Shown: positions 34,001 through 46,444 of the stretch, piece after piece
Numbering within the stretch: position 1 is the stretch's first letter
Layout of the letters: each line of letters begins with the position of its first letter
Assembly (NCBI GenBank): GCA_002682825.1
Contig: NOKP01000025.1
Coordinates: 377,746-441,745, forward strand
Reading direction: 5' to 3'
Length of the DNA stretch: 64,000 nt
From: Neonectria sp. B-13
Lineage: Eukaryota; Ascomycota; Sordariomycetes; Hypocreales; Nectriaceae
The notes under the pieces: generated by a model
What the model was told of the DNA's origin: nothing
The model's input: the letters and a program-made list of their open reading frames with translations, nothing else
The model's database searches: none
Translations under genes and position numbers: made by a program

Positions 34001-37000
34001 GGAGGGTTGCATTGCAATGGGGATTGGTAGAGTTGGTTCAACCGACCAGTCCCAGAGGAGTGAAAGGGGAGGGGATGGTGGGCGGGTGGATCAGTCATCA
34101 GACGCCCCCAAAGGACCGACGTCCCATGAGCGCCATGGGCTGAGAAGAAATAGCCCGATTTAAAGCGCGGCGCACCCGTCCTGCTGGGTTATCCCGGACC
34201 ATACTGTGTGCATTGGGGTAGGTGACTGGCCAGTTCATCCCAAGCCTACCAGCCGGGTCGGCCAAGGCATTGAGAGGCGAGAGACGGAATTCAGCCCGAA
34301 GTCCACCGTTCTTGAGTTAGGTGGGCGCTTTTCGCCCGGACCCTTTCCCAGGGTGACGCAGCTCCAGGCGGAAGCAACACCAAGGTGCAAGAGACCCAAT
34401 GCAGGAGGTTAAATGTGGCAATGACGGGATGGCCTGGTACCCGGGACAGTACTTCGTGCCTGTACCTCCCTCGTGGGTGGCGGGGGCGGACGGGGGTTCA
34501 CCGTCGAGTTTGGCCACCAGGCCCGGCGCTATCTCGAGAGTTGCGGGTTGAACCGCAATGCATACGGGAGAGATGCCACCATGGGGGCCTGGCCTGTGGG
34601 GGCTCGTTCCAGCTGGGGTCTGTCATCACATCCGTCATCGCAAGCCTTCACCACAACTTGGTGCGCCATGCTCGTCCAGCGATGCTACGTTGGAAGCATT
34701 CAGCAGCGCTATGTATCCGTTGGCGATATAGGCAAACTTGCTTGGTACGGCACCAGTTTTGCGACAAAGGTACGTACCCGAGGCTGCGTGTTGTTGCATT
34801 GTGGTCTTGAAACTCGCATTGAAAGGCATGAACATTCCCACCGCCCACGGAAGGAATCGTGTCGACAGGTCATTCTAGCCTGAAAACACTCGCCTTTTGA
34901 CCGCAGCGGCTGGGGGTGCTGCAATTGACCGCATCATCACCGCCCTAGGCCTGCAGGTGAAGATGGGATAGTCCTATCATAACTCGGCTGGTGATGTAGG
35001 GTAGGAACAAGGACGGTGCTACGATTTGTGCCTCGACAGCCGACTCTGGTATCAGCAAATATCACGAGAGAGCCCGCTCCTCCACGAAGAATACGAGAGG
35101 CAACTACACGCCTCACCATCGTCTCCCAGCAATACGTTCGGGGTCGAAAGAAGAAAGAACAAGCCAACCAGGATGACAAGACACGACGGTGACCAGGGCG
35201 GGCTTATCCACCTGGAGTTCGGGTTGTGTACCATGATCCTTGCCGAACGGAGTTCCATCTGGGGCTGAAGGGGACAAATAAGATGCGATGGGGCAGAAGC
35301 GTCGAAGTTGGGGGTTCGGGCTTTACGAATACTTCCCAATACAACCCGCCCCGCGATCGAATGAGAGGGGTCGGTGCGATGGTGCTACACAAACTTGCAC
35401 AAAGTCCAGACAGGCAGAGTTCTCGGATGCAAGTGATGTTCGCGTAGGGGCCACGAGCAAGATGGCCAAGCCCAAGACACCCCATTTTGGCACGGGAGTG
35501 AAGCAAGGGGAGGTTGCAAGACGCAGGATGGAAGCCCCACAGGCGGTGACCAACCCACGAGGGACGGCCGACCTGTCAGATTCCCGAAATCCTCAGCGTG
35601 ATCCTAGCGGAGGTGAGTGATGGGGAACGAGACATGACTGGCAAGCAGATTGGTTTCCGGAAACGGGCGTCCTGGGCCTTGAAAGAGGGACGTGGCGTTG
35701 GGGGTAGGCGGGTGTGGGTGCATTGAGGTTACCAGAGGTGGGTGGATGATCGCTCGCAACGACGACGAAGAGGCGAGATGGAATCGATTTGGCCGAGAGG
35801 CTTTCATCAATGACTCGCAAGGGGCGATGTTCGCCAAGGATCTTGCTCGTAACAGCCTTGGTCTATGGCGGTTAGCAGTGAATCTAGAAGCGCTCGCGAT
35901 TGGGGGTGGGCGGTGGACGGAGGGAGACGGAGGGAAGCGGCAACGTCGAACTGATCGGGGTGACAAGGAATGGTGCTAGAGGGATAAGAAGATGATGTCG
36001 ACGAAGAAGAAATCGCCTTGGGATACGGGAATTCGGGATGAGGAGGCGTGCAGCTTCACTTGGTAATTACCCGACAACGAAACAGATACGAGGCGGATAG
36101 GCGATGCCAATCCATCCCCGATTCATCCTCGACGACCGCTTCCTCCCGCACCTTGGAGCCCATCCTAGGCCATGGCGGACCATCCTGAAGGTATGCTGGA
36201 AATACGATGCATTTCCTCCCACCCTTTGCGGGCGGTGAGGAACGAGCGAGGACGCACCACGCATCACGCATCACGCACCAAGCATGCCTTTCATGCCTCG
36301 TCTAGAATACCTGACATGCTGACCGGACTGCCTCGCAGGCTCTACCAACCGCGTCAATCCCTTACTTCTGGGCTTTAGCCTGGTGTGCGCGCGCTGCTGC
36401 CGCGCACTACTGTACGAGAGCGGCACGTCACTTGAGGTGGTCGCGGGGTCCCGTCGAGTTGGGTGGTCGCGGGTACGTACTGTACACGAATTATACCGGC
36501 CTGGAGTTTGAGATGAATCGGACGTCACCGCTTACCCTGGCGCAGAATCCACCACCCAGTCGATATTCCCTCCCGTCCCGCGCCCTCGGCGCCTAGGTAC
36601 CGTGGAGGTACCGTCCCGGTCGACAAGGGCTCCCCTCGCAGCTAACAGCAAAGCACAAGCGGGCTTTAGCGGCTCCCACGGCTCTGTCGCAGGGCGGCAG
36701 TGGCTCCGGTCACCACCAAGGGCTCCAATGCTGGGTCCTGGGCTCCTGGGCTCCTGGAGCGAGGCGTCCACGGCGGAGGCCCCAGCTCATGTACCGGACC
36801 GTTCCTGGTGCCAGCGCCGCACAGGCGCGGGCCAGACTTAAGGCCATTGAACCACGCTCCGTCATTGCGGCATTCCAGCGGGCCGGGGGTTGTTTGTGTT
36901 CAAGCCCGGGGGAATTATCTACCTCCGTTTTTTGATCTGTCCAACTTGTCCAAAGGACACACTTTGTGAGTTGTCGTGACTGACAGTCAAATGCAGAATG

Positions 37001-37300
37001 CAGCTCGTTGCGTCAATGCTGGGCTGGCTTCCACACGCGATTGAGTTGCCTACCTACTTAGGTACGGGTACGGGATACATAACTGACTATAACTCGTCAC
37101 TTATACCTCAGGGAAGAGCTCCCGCAGATCGAAGCCCAGTCAGCCACCTGGGTTGCCTTCTGCCCAACGACGAGGCACCTCTGGGCTGGGTGCCGACCAA
37201 AGCAAATATTCGTCGGAAAACTGGATCGTGGACGGATAGGCTATGCTTCAACTTGGGTTGGAGGTTAAACCTGGCTTGAGGCGTCGAGCTTTTTGAGGGG
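31044..37300. other. Gene-poor region, middle part
   Basis: About 6 kb without a recognisable gene on either strand. Open frames are under about 145 codons, overlap each other and show no domain features. A poly-T run is at about 32962-32973. CACGCATCACGCATCACG direct repeats occur near 36256. I cannot identify any tRNA B-box or transposon ends by eye. Confidence 0.4.
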
Positions 37301-37990
37301 ACCATTCAATCAGCGAAGTCAGTTCTACACGCTGCGGAGCGAACAGCAGCTACAACTGCAACTGAAGAGGACTGGATTGACAGATTTGTTTGGGATTGGG
37401 TGTGGACGGCGAGGCAAAGACAGACGCACTTTGGTACGGTGAGCGGGTCCTCAACCAACCGCAGAAGCGACAACGGCTTCAGATTGGACGTTGCATTGGC
37501 CTCGCGTTGGACTTCCGCGGTGTGGAGGCAGCGACGGCGACAAAAGCATCCATGACCCAGCGTTAAGAACAATAATAGCAAGACGACGGCAAGACCAACA
37601 AGACCAGGACCAACAAGCGGAGTGTCGGACAGCATCGGACAGTATCGGACAGTGCCTAAGAGCAGGGCATCGGTCGAGAGCAGGTGCATGAATGACAGCA
37701 CCGCGCAGAAGTCGAGCAATGGGCGGACTAGCTGGTTTCGTATTGTCAAAGCCCTACCTAGGATCGTGTCGGGGAGGTCTACGAATACGTCGAGATTCAA
37801 GCCCGCCTTTTGTTTGTTTCCGCCTCTTTCAACACACAGCACACAGCACGCATCACGCATCACATAATAACACCCAACCCAGGCTTGCCAGCCGTGTGCG
37901 ACAGAGGGTCGAGCGAGCGGGATGCGCACACACCCAACCGCCAACGACCAACGACCAGCGACCAACAACCATCGACCAACGAGCGCGATG

Positions 37991-38016
37991 CGCACCGCAC
38001 CGCACCGCACCGCACC
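37991..38016. repeat. (CGCAC)n pentanucleotide repeat
   Basis: Five consecutive CGCAC units. Confidence 0.9.
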
Positions 38017-40418
38017 AACACCACCAGCGCACCAACACATCCGCGGACTCGCACGCATTAGCGACACCCTTGCACGCGTGTAACACGCACGCCCACGGCC
38101 ACATCCAGATCCACATGCACACCAGCGAGCAACGCTACCGAGCTACGTACCAGCAGCACCCATGCCCACACCCGTCCACACCCACCCACCCACACACTGG
38201 TCGTGCATCCTGCGGTCGCCTCTGCAACCCGCCGTCGGGAACAAGCGCGGGACCCCAGACCATCCACGCAGCGGCGACCGAGCGAGCCCTGGAGCCAACC
38301 CCAGGGCCGCAAGACCCCAAGGGCCAAGACGACCCATGAGAGAGCGCACCGCCAGCCGGGACAGGGAGACAGGGAGGCAGGGAGACGGGCAGACAGGGTT
38401 GTTTAGGGACCCAGCAGGAGAAGAGGTCCCAGCAGAAAGGGACCCCGGCAGCGCCCCAGCAGCGCCCGACCCGGTGCTGATTGGAAAATCCCCACTTGCA
38501 CCTCGATGGGCTTGTTCTGATCCATCCATCCATCCTTTCATCCATCCATCCATTTGCCATTTTGCCCTTGGCCGCTGCAACGACTTCTGCGTGTCGCTCC
38601 TGCGCCTGCGCCTGCGTCTGCGTGCGTTTGCGCCTGCGCCTGGGCAGTTCTAGCTTCGTCTCTGCTTCTGCTCGTCGCTTGTGCTCCTCTCCTCTTGTCC
38701 CCGCCGCGCGCTTCCAATGTCGTTGCCTGCCGCTGCCTTGCCGGCTGTCACCTTGCTTGCTGCCCGCTCAATTAGCCTCATCTCTCTAATACCAGGGTTT
38801 CCTTCCGACGGACATCGGGCACTCACTGACGACTTGAGCAGCCTGACCTACCTTCCCGACCCTTCCTGACCCTCCTGACCCTTCCTGAGTTTGTAAAATT
38901 TCCCGACATTTCCTGTAATAGGCACTTACTAACCTTCCTGCCTTCATCGTGATACGCCCATCAACTCATCTGCCTCTAACCTACTTCAGAGGCAAAGACT
39001 TCCCCCCCCCCTTGGTAGACTGACACCTTGACACCTCGACAACCTTGGCATCCCTCCCATTCATCCATCCATTCGCCCATCCCATCCATCCATCAATCCC
39101 TCGCACTCTCACACGCACATGCTCTCACGTGCACGCACTCTCACACGCGCACGCTCGCACTGTATCGTGTCGAAACCTTGCCCTCCAATCGCTCCCACTT
39201 CACTCACCCTCCTTCGTTTAGCGGATCCGGCGCGTGTTTTAGAGGGCTATTTTCTCGACAAGATACGCCGACCGACGGAATCCTAAGTGTCTCCATCACT
39301 CTCTGTCTGCCTACCTCAGTGGCCACGCTCGGTTGCTCGGTCTGCGTCGGTGACTGTTTCTTCCTAAAGCCGCTCCTTGCCTTGTGTGTCCCCGGTCCAT
39401 CTCTCTCTGTCTCACTTTCTCAGCTACGTCTTCCCTCCTGCGCCTTATCCTACCTACGTCACTCGTCTCATTCATCGCCTCCCGCCTTCTTCTCTCTCTT
39501 CCCAGTCGACAGCCACAGCCTCGCAGCCTTGGAACGCCGGGTCCTCCACTGGGCATTACGACGTAAGTACCGCGTCAGTATTTGTACATACACTCCTTCC
39601 TGTAAGGTACTTGGTACAGTGCCGTTTGCCATCCCCACGGTGCCTCGACCCCACCTCACTTGCTGGCGCCCGCTCCATTGACTGCAGCAGCAAGTTGAGC
39701 GAAGGTTCTCCGTGCTCTGTACCTGCTCTCATTTACCAAACCACACCCGCTGCGCTACTCCGTAAATACAGCGCCGCCGCCGCTACGCCCCGGTGCCACC
39801 TCAATCCTGCTGGGGCGCAACATCTGCCTCAACCCACACAAGAGCCACAGGGGCCACAGGGGCCACAGGGGCTACAAGGGCCACAACCGACAGCCTGGCC
39901 CAGAAACCTGGCGCCGCCCTGGCTTGGCCGGGCCTGACCTGACCTTGACATTCCCATGCTGCTGGGACGGACAGACACACACACACACAACACACGAACA
40001 ACCCTCGACAACCCATCACCACAAGTCGTCACACTTGGCACACACTCACCACCACTCACCACTCACAGTCGCACCCACGCTCACCACTGACACTCACAAT
40101 TCTTGATCCTCCCACACACCCCCCTCCCTTCCTCATTCCTATTTCTGTCACCGTCGCCTACTCCTCTTTTCTTACCTTGCCTTTCTTTCTCTTCCCCTCC
40201 TCCTCCTTCCCGCTGAAGGCCAACACCGTTCCCTGCTGTCCAGGTATGTTTTGCTCTTTCTTGAAGCCTATCAGTCTCCCTCGCCCAAAACAAGCTCAAC
40301 CGTCCACGATTGGCCCTTGAAGCGCGGGCCGAGGACGACGGCCAACGACGAACGGCCGGCTGCGGGCGGCGGACCATTGGTGGTGGGTAAACTTACCAGG
40401 CCTTTGTCCTCCATGTCC

Positions 40419-40459
40419 CAAAGCCAAAGCCAAAGCCAAAGTCAAAGCCAAAAAAAAAA
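40419..40459. repeat. (AAGCCA)n hexanucleotide repeat ending in poly-A
   Basis: About five AAGCCA units, one with a T change, run into an A tract. Confidence 0.85.
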
Positions 40460-42149
40460 GGGACTCCGTTGTATATGCCCGTTTCTATGTCGTGTCCGTC
40501 TGTCCGTCTCTCCTTCTGCCTGGCCGTCTGTCCGGCTAGCTATCAGGCTGAGTGAAGCCTCTGGGCCGGTCATACCTTGTCTCGACAGGCTCTGCCCTCG
40601 CTATTCGGGATTGCAAGACCTCGGCGCATTGCGGTAATCCTGTGCAAGAGGAAATGTGAATGGGTGAACCAACAACCAACAACAGACGACAACTAACGAC
40701 CAACACCTGGCACCAAACGTCGAGTCTCCTGAGTCCCATGCCGAGTCGGCATTCAGTAACCAGTGGCTGGCGAGCACTGAGCAGTGTTGGGTCGCCATCG
40801 GCGTGGGACACAGGGGAAACAAGACAACCGGAAAGACAGCCGGGAAGACAGCCGGACAGACAGACAGACAGACACGCGAGGACACGCGAGGGAGGCGCCG
40901 TTCCCGTTGAGTTGTGGTCGGCAGGCATTCCAGGTAGTAGAAAAGTCTAACACGGGTTTTGCGCAGGCAGTTTCAGTCGCTTGGCCACGCATTTGCTTTG
41001 CCCTGGGTCGCCGCCTTATCTTTCGATTCGTTCCGATTCCGACCTTGTTGAGACAGGCAGACAGCCTGCTCAGAGAGGTAGAGAAAAAGGCTAGAGAAAG
41101 AGCCAGACCCAGAATCAGAAGCCAGAGAGTCCAGAAGCTCAAGCCTCAAGGCACGCGCGCGACCGGAGTAAAGAGTTACCAGGTCGAGACAAAGTCAAGT
41201 CGGGACAAAGTCTTCCTGACCAAGGAAGGGGCAACAGCCTCCTGCGCCGTCGCCGTCGCCGTCACCGTCTCCGCAAAGGGCCCCGAGCCCGAACGCCATC
41301 ATCCGTGGACCGTGGACCGTCCGTCGTTGATCAAGGCTCCAAGGCTCCAAGGCTTGAGAAGCCTCCATCAGCCAGCCCGCTCGCTCGCTCGCTCAGCCAG
41401 CAGGCCTCTCTCATCGACTTATTCGGTGCCAGTACCAAGTGCCAGTGCTAGCGCCAGCTGCGTGTGGTTCGCACGCTCGCACTTTGGCACGCACCCCCCA
41501 GTCGATTTCTGTGCCGTCCCGTGTCTAGCCCTTGACTTGACTTGACGCCAAAACGCCCTGGCCCTGGCCCTTCTACTACCCCCCTCCCTCTACCCTACTC
41601 CTCTAGGCCCTCGCCGCTTTTTTGTCCCTCGCTCGGCGTGTTCTGGTACTTGGTGCTAGGTGCTAAGTGCTAGGTCACTAGGTGCTAGCTGGGCCGGCTC
41701 CCTGGGAACGGCACGACACCGGGCCATCCGTCCCCATTACATTCCCGCCTCTGCTCCCCGCCACTCGCCCACTCTAAACTTCCATCCTTTCTGCACCTCC
41801 CTCGCACATCCCCTCTCTTCCCTCACACACCCCCCCCCTCCTCCGCCTCTCTTAACCCTCTTAACCCTCCTAATCCTCTCTCTCTCTACACACTTTCAGC
41901 CCCCTCTCCTCTCCGGCCTCTGACCCTTTGGAGACTCCTCGAGGCCACCCAAGTGACGACGGACCTCTCTGGCCTCCGGACCTTTTGGGCTTTTCAACTT
42001 TTCCTCACCTTTTACACTCCCGTGCCTTCGACTCGCCTGTTCATCATCCCCCAGCTCAGTCCCTCCTCTCTGCTGCCCCGGATCTGGGAACCAGGTTTCT
42101 TCTTCCTTACCACCTGTTCCCAAACCCACCCCCTCCCTCCCTTAATCCC

Positions 42150-42183
42150 CAGACCCAAACCCAGACCCAGACCCAGACCCAGG
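42150..42183. repeat. (CCCAGA)n hexanucleotide repeat
   Basis: Consecutive CAGACC/CCCAGA units lie in the pyrimidine-rich leader region of the Zn2Cys6 gene. Confidence 0.85.
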
Positions 42184-42557
42184 CAGACCTAAACCTCAAT
42201 CCCACCTACACTCACCTCGCTGCACTGCACCGCACCCCAAACTGCACCGCACTTGCACCGCGCCTTTTGGGTTCGTGGCTGCTTGTTGTTGTTTGTTCCT
42301 GGCCCCTCCCGCGCCCTGGATCAGAACGTCCCCTCTCTCTTCCCTCGCTCTATATATTCGGCCTGTCCCGTCGCACTTCTCCCGCCCGCGTTAGAGACAC
42401 AGCCTCCGACTCTCGGACCAAACCCCAGGGTCTGCCCCTCTGGTATTCTGGAATCCGCTGTCATCTCCCACCGAGACATCCATTCTTGACTCAAGACCCT
42501 CGGCCACTCCGACGACACAACACACAAACAGGACCGCCGCCGCCGACGACAACAAAC

Positions 42558-42603
42558 ACTACTACTACTTGCTACTTACTACTACTACTGCAACTACAAC
42601 TAC
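42558..42603. repeat. ACT-rich trinucleotide repeat
   Basis: Interrupted ACT triplets lie about 140 bp before the start codon of the Zn2Cys6 gene. Confidence 0.8.
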
Positions 42604-42741
42604 CACTGCTCCTACCGTGGCCACCCCACCCCCAAATGCTCCTTCGCAGTCTTACCATCAATCACTTCACACCAAGAGCCTCTGGATCTAACCCGCTCAC
42701 CTGCATCTGCCTGTCAGAGGCCCCTTGTGCATCAACATAGC

Positions 42742-44207
42742 ATGGCCGACGACAATCACCGAAAGGAGTATCCTCACCACAGTCGCCCAGAGGAGAATCA
42801 TCAGACCCGACATTTGTTGCAGTACCCTCAACCTCCCCCGGACAACGCTCAGCGGCCTTCTGAAGCCCCTCCGGCCAATATGGCCGCCTCCGTTTCTCTC
42901 CCCTCTATTCACGACTCCCGCAGCTACGGCCCACCGCCCGGCGGGCCAGGACGTGGCTACCCCCCTGACCCGCGGTATGCCTCACCTAACGCTGTCAATG
43001 GCTACCCACCACCAGGCCAGCAAGGCCCGCCACCAGGCCAGCAGCAGCCTCCGTATCTTCCACCTCTCCAGCCTCAGACGGACCCTCGATCTCCGGCCTA
43101 CCCCCCGCCAGAGCAGCGGGGTGGCTATTACGACGACCGCCGGCCCCCCGGCTACTCGCAGGAGCCGTACTCGCAGGATCCCTATTACGCCTACCGAGGG
43201 CAACAGCCCCAGGGTCCCCCACCTCCCAATGGCTTCCGTGACTACCGCGCTCACCTCGCCAGCGGCGTCTACGAGTATCCTCCCGGAGGCCCAGGTGCCG
43301 CGCCTCAGTTGACCCAGGCAGCTCCCAGGCAGCGTACTTCGATTGCTTGCAGATACTGCCGGAAGCGAAAGGTGGGTGTCATTGCCCTCAGATCCTGCTT
43401 GTTCGAAATTGCTAACTTTCCCAGATTCGATGCAGTGGCTACCAAAGTGCTCCTGGAGGAAAGTGCCAGAACTGCGCTAGAATGAACCAGGAATGCATCT
43501 TCCAGCCCGTGTCCTCATCGAGCTCGACGGCGTTCATCCCCGTTTCTGCAGTTCCAGGGGGTGTCCCGCCAGGGACTCAGCTCTTCGGCGCATACGGCCA
43601 GCCCCTGGCCCCCAGTTCGGTTCCAGCACACCCCCAAGGCCCCTACCAGCACCAGCCTGGGGCCCCGGGCAACTACTACGCACCAGTTCAGTCGCCGACC
43701 GAGTCGTTCTCGTCTTACGGAGAGGCGAGGACCGACGATGGCAGCCAAGTCGCCGGAAGACGCCGCCGCAGGACATCGGAGGAGCAGGACGAGGGCTACC
43801 GGCTGCCCCCACCGAGGGGAACCGTGGAGGAGGACCCGCGAAGAAGGTCACCAGCGGAATTTTCAAACCACAGCAGCCCAGGCGGCGTTGGCTACCCGCC
43901 ATATCCTGGTGCAAGACAGAGCCCACGCAATCCCAGCGGAAGTGCGCTGCCACAGCCGACGACAGGAGGAAGCTATGCGGCGTCGGCTCCCGGTGGTCGC
44001 TCCCCAACAGCACAAACCGGCTCTAGCGGATCGTCGACGCCGGCTCGACAAGGGCAGGGCCCCAGCCAACAAACACAGCAAGGGAACTCGTCGGTTATGA
44101 GCCTCAGCAACCTGGTTGAGAAGAACGACATCGATAAGACGATGATCGATCGGCTGAATCGGCCTGGACCTGGTCAGAACGGCGGACCCAGAGACGCAAG
44201 TCGTTGA
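42742..44207 (+). CDS. Zn(II)2Cys6 transcription factor, Pro/Gln/Gly-rich
   Basis: Exons 42742-43371 and 43425-44207 flank a 53-nt intron (GTGGGT, branch GCTAAC, CCCAG) placed inside the zinc cluster; the product is 470 aa. The zinc cluster has six cysteines at 203, 206, 213, 224, 227 and 234 (C-x2-C-x6-C-x10-C-x2-C-x6-C), with the basic CRKRKIRC loop. This binuclear cluster binds CGG-containing DNA half-sites. The first 200 residues are rich in Pro, Gly, Tyr and Gln. The region after the cluster (FIPVSAVPGGVPPGTQLFGAYG) looks conserved; then come a basic RRRRR stretch near 295 and Ser/Gly/Gln-rich sequence. The end (LSNLVEKNDIDKTMIDRLNR) may be a short helical motif. No middle homology (fungal-specific MHR) domain is visible, so the protein is smaller than most in the class. 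Start chosen at the first ATG in good context (agcATGg). Confidence 0.88.
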
Positions 44208-45827
44208 AGAAAGCCGAGGACGAATTGACCCTGCCGGACAGGTCAACGCGACGAGTCGATGCTCTACGGTTTAATTGATTGGCCTCTCGGATCCCGATGG
44301 CTGGCCACCGACGAGACGACGGATTTTCGGTTCCCTTTTCATGCTTTTCTTTTTATATCTCGACAAAAGAAGGAGGAAGCAGCTGGAGTCAAAACCAAAA
44401 CAAAAATGGGAGAACGGACTCCCGTGGGCGATACAGGACAGCAGGGCATGGTCTAGAGAAAGACGCAGTTTGGCAACAAACATCCTTCGGGTATCATGTC
44501 TTTTGTTTCGGTGGCTGTTGTCTAATTTTGTGTTGGTCGCGGGCTTGTCTTGGTTTGCCGTTTTTCTTTTCTGCCTTCTCCTTTTTGCGAAATTTCTCGG
44601 TTTGAGAATTTGCCTGAAAAAAAGCAGCAGCTTTAGGCCGTTGCGCATTTCTAATCGGTCGGTCACTTTTGTTTCCAGGAAAGACGGATACGCCTCACGG
44701 CACCAAATGGTTTTATGCTTGTCTCTTTTTTCACGCGCTTGGTTCGTGTTTTTATTTGTTTGCGACTACAAGAGTTATGAACTGTGGATGGGCCGGCTGG
44801 GAGTGGTGTGTTTGGTTTCTCGAGAAGATCTTTTTGTCTTGTCTGCTAGGATGACTATTCGCGCAAGCGAAAGGAAAATGGCGGGTGCCTTTCCCTGTTC
44901 TGTGGGCACATGTTGATGAAGAAGGACTGTGAGGGAACGGCAAGGATAGGATGGATGATTATGAGCTGGGTGGGTGGGCTCGGTTGGGCTAGGATCAAGG
45001 CACGGCCAGGCGAAGGGAAAGGAAGGGATTTGGTTGGAGGCAGTTTGACGGTTGACGTTTTGACGTTTGCTGTTTTGTTTGTTCTAAGTAATGAATCGTT
45101 TCGACGCCCGCTATCCATATTCACTATTGCCATGAATACCGAATTGGAGCTGAGTTGAAGGGTAATTTTTTATGGGTATATTGTCCCTCTCCTCTTTTCC
45201 CTTCCCCCTTCTCCCGCTTCCCTTTTGTCTGACACGTAGTTTGGTCTGGGGACAATTGATGCAAGCCATACGTAGTACGGCTAGGTAAACCAATGAATGG
45301 GTGGATGTTGGGGGGGCCACGATCCAGCAGCTACTAGCACGGTTGGTGCCGGCGGTAAAAAGGAACCCAAGACAGGAGATGCAGGGATCAAGGGATGGGG
45401 AAGATGGATCTAGCAGCAGTACCACGCAGAGGGAGGTGAGGGAGATGGGGAGATGGGGAGCTGGGAGATGGGCGATGGACTGGGAGGCTGGACAGGGAGA
45501 CTGGGAGACTGGGAGAGGAGGAGGTGGGTGTGGTGTGGAGGCGGCTGATGCGAGAAGGGTGTCATGTGTCACCCGAAGACTCCCGGGGCGGGCTGTCTGC
45601 AAGGAAGACCAGATGTAGATAGGTAGGTAGATATACATGGTAGGGTTGAAAATTTCCAGTAGTTAGCCGGAGGGAGGGGAGGCTGACGGGATGAACGAAC
45701 GACAAGAGACAAGGGATCTCGCCTGTCTCGTCTCGTCTCGTCCCGTCGCGACGCTTGCGGGCAACTGGGCCGGAGGGGAGCAAGGGTTTGTGGGCCGTTA
45801 GATGGGGTCATGGATGGGTGGGTGGAT

Positions 45828-45850
45828 GGAGGAGGAGGAGGAGGAGGAGG
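45828..45850. repeat. (GGA)n trinucleotide repeat
   Basis: Seven or more consecutive GGA units. Confidence 0.9.
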
Positions 45851-45954
45851 GGTTAACTCCGTTAAACGGCGATGGAGGGAGGGAGACTACGGCAATAGGG
45901 AACTACGGTCGGTAGATTGCTAGCCAGTTGGGCGAGGGGAGGATGAAAGAGGGG

Positions 45955-45984
45955 ATGGATGAATGAATGAATGAATGAATGAAT
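45955..45984. repeat. (GAAT)n tetranucleotide repeat
   Basis: About six consecutive GAAT units preceded by GGAT. Confidence 0.9.
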
Positions 45985-46178
45985 AAAAGAGGGAAGCGGC
46001 AGAGAGAGTCAAGCCAGCCAGTCGCTTTAGTCAGTCACAGAGGGGAAGGGGTCGAATTCTTGGAGCCTGGTCCCTGTTCCCTGTTCGTTGCTCGGAGCGG
46101 AGAAGCCCCAAGGCGACTTGACTGACTTGGGTGGCGGGTGGCTGTTGTAGATTTGGTGTCGATTCGACGTTGTCGGTG

Positions 46179-46232
46179 GGAAAAATGTGGAAAAATGTGG
46201 AAAAATGTGGATGACTTGTGGATGACTTGTGG
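46179..46232. repeat. Two adjoining short tandem repeats
   Basis: Three units of GGAAAAATGT are followed at once by two units of GGATGACTTGT, sharing the TGTGG junction. Confidence 0.85.
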
Positions 46233-46444
46233 ATATGTCTGCACGGGGACGGCCGCAGGAGGGTCGATGCACATGACGCAGCGCCGACGCACAGGGGAGC
46301 CGGGAGTAAGTTAGTGCGACAACAGCCTAGTTAGTCCCTGTAGTGCAGTACAGGAAGGAAGGAGCATGTTCGAAAAAAAATGATGATTTATTAATGATTG
46401 ATTGATTGATTGATTTATCGGGTTGTTCTTTTTGTGCTGCGGGG

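Larger units (their letters stand above)
37301..42741. other. Low-complexity region upstream of Zn2Cys6 gene (probable promoter and long leader)
   Basis: Simple sequence dominates: CGCAC repeats (37991-38016), CCAT runs (38522-38560 and about 39055-39095), CA/CT-rich tracts (39107-39160), AAGCCA repeats (40419-40459), CCCAGA repeats (42150-42183) and ACT repeats (42558-42603). 41.7-42.5 kb is strongly pyrimidine-rich. Good donor sites occur at 39563 (GTAAGT) and 40244 (GTATGT), with a possible acceptor at 39687, so the leader of the downstream gene may be spliced. A minus-strand frame of 253 codons (37306-38067) reads through simple repeats and is not called. Confidence 0.45.
44208..46444. 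other. Downstream of Zn2Cys6 gene; simple repeats, no gene
   Basis: The first few hundred bases are T-rich on the plus strand and probably the 3' UTR; a 213-codon frame here (44275-44916) is hydrophobic, low in coding-type codons and not called. Further right are GA-rich tracts, GGA repeats (45828-45850), GAAT repeats (45955-45984), GGAAAAATGT repeats (46179-46210) and GATT repeats (about 46395-46416) leading to the gap. Confidence 0.45.

Noticed and set aside
26740..37300. tRNA or 5S rRNA genes in the gene desert
   Set aside because: Scanning by eye for GGTTCGANTCC-type B boxes found only partial matches (for example near 32270 and 33451) with no matching A box or cloverleaf arms. A tRNAscan run would settle it.
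37306..38067. 253-codon minus-strand hydrophobic frame
   Set aside because: It reads through CGCAC and CACGCATCACG simple repeats, has no domain or codon bias, and the strings CAGGVGAVRCGAVR and RWLLVAGRWS are direct products of those repeats.
44275..44916. 213-codon hydrophobic plus-strand frame after the Zn2Cys6 gene
   Set aside because: T-rich DNA expected for a 3' UTR yields Phe/Leu/Val-rich translation in two frames at once. There is no family resemblance or start context.
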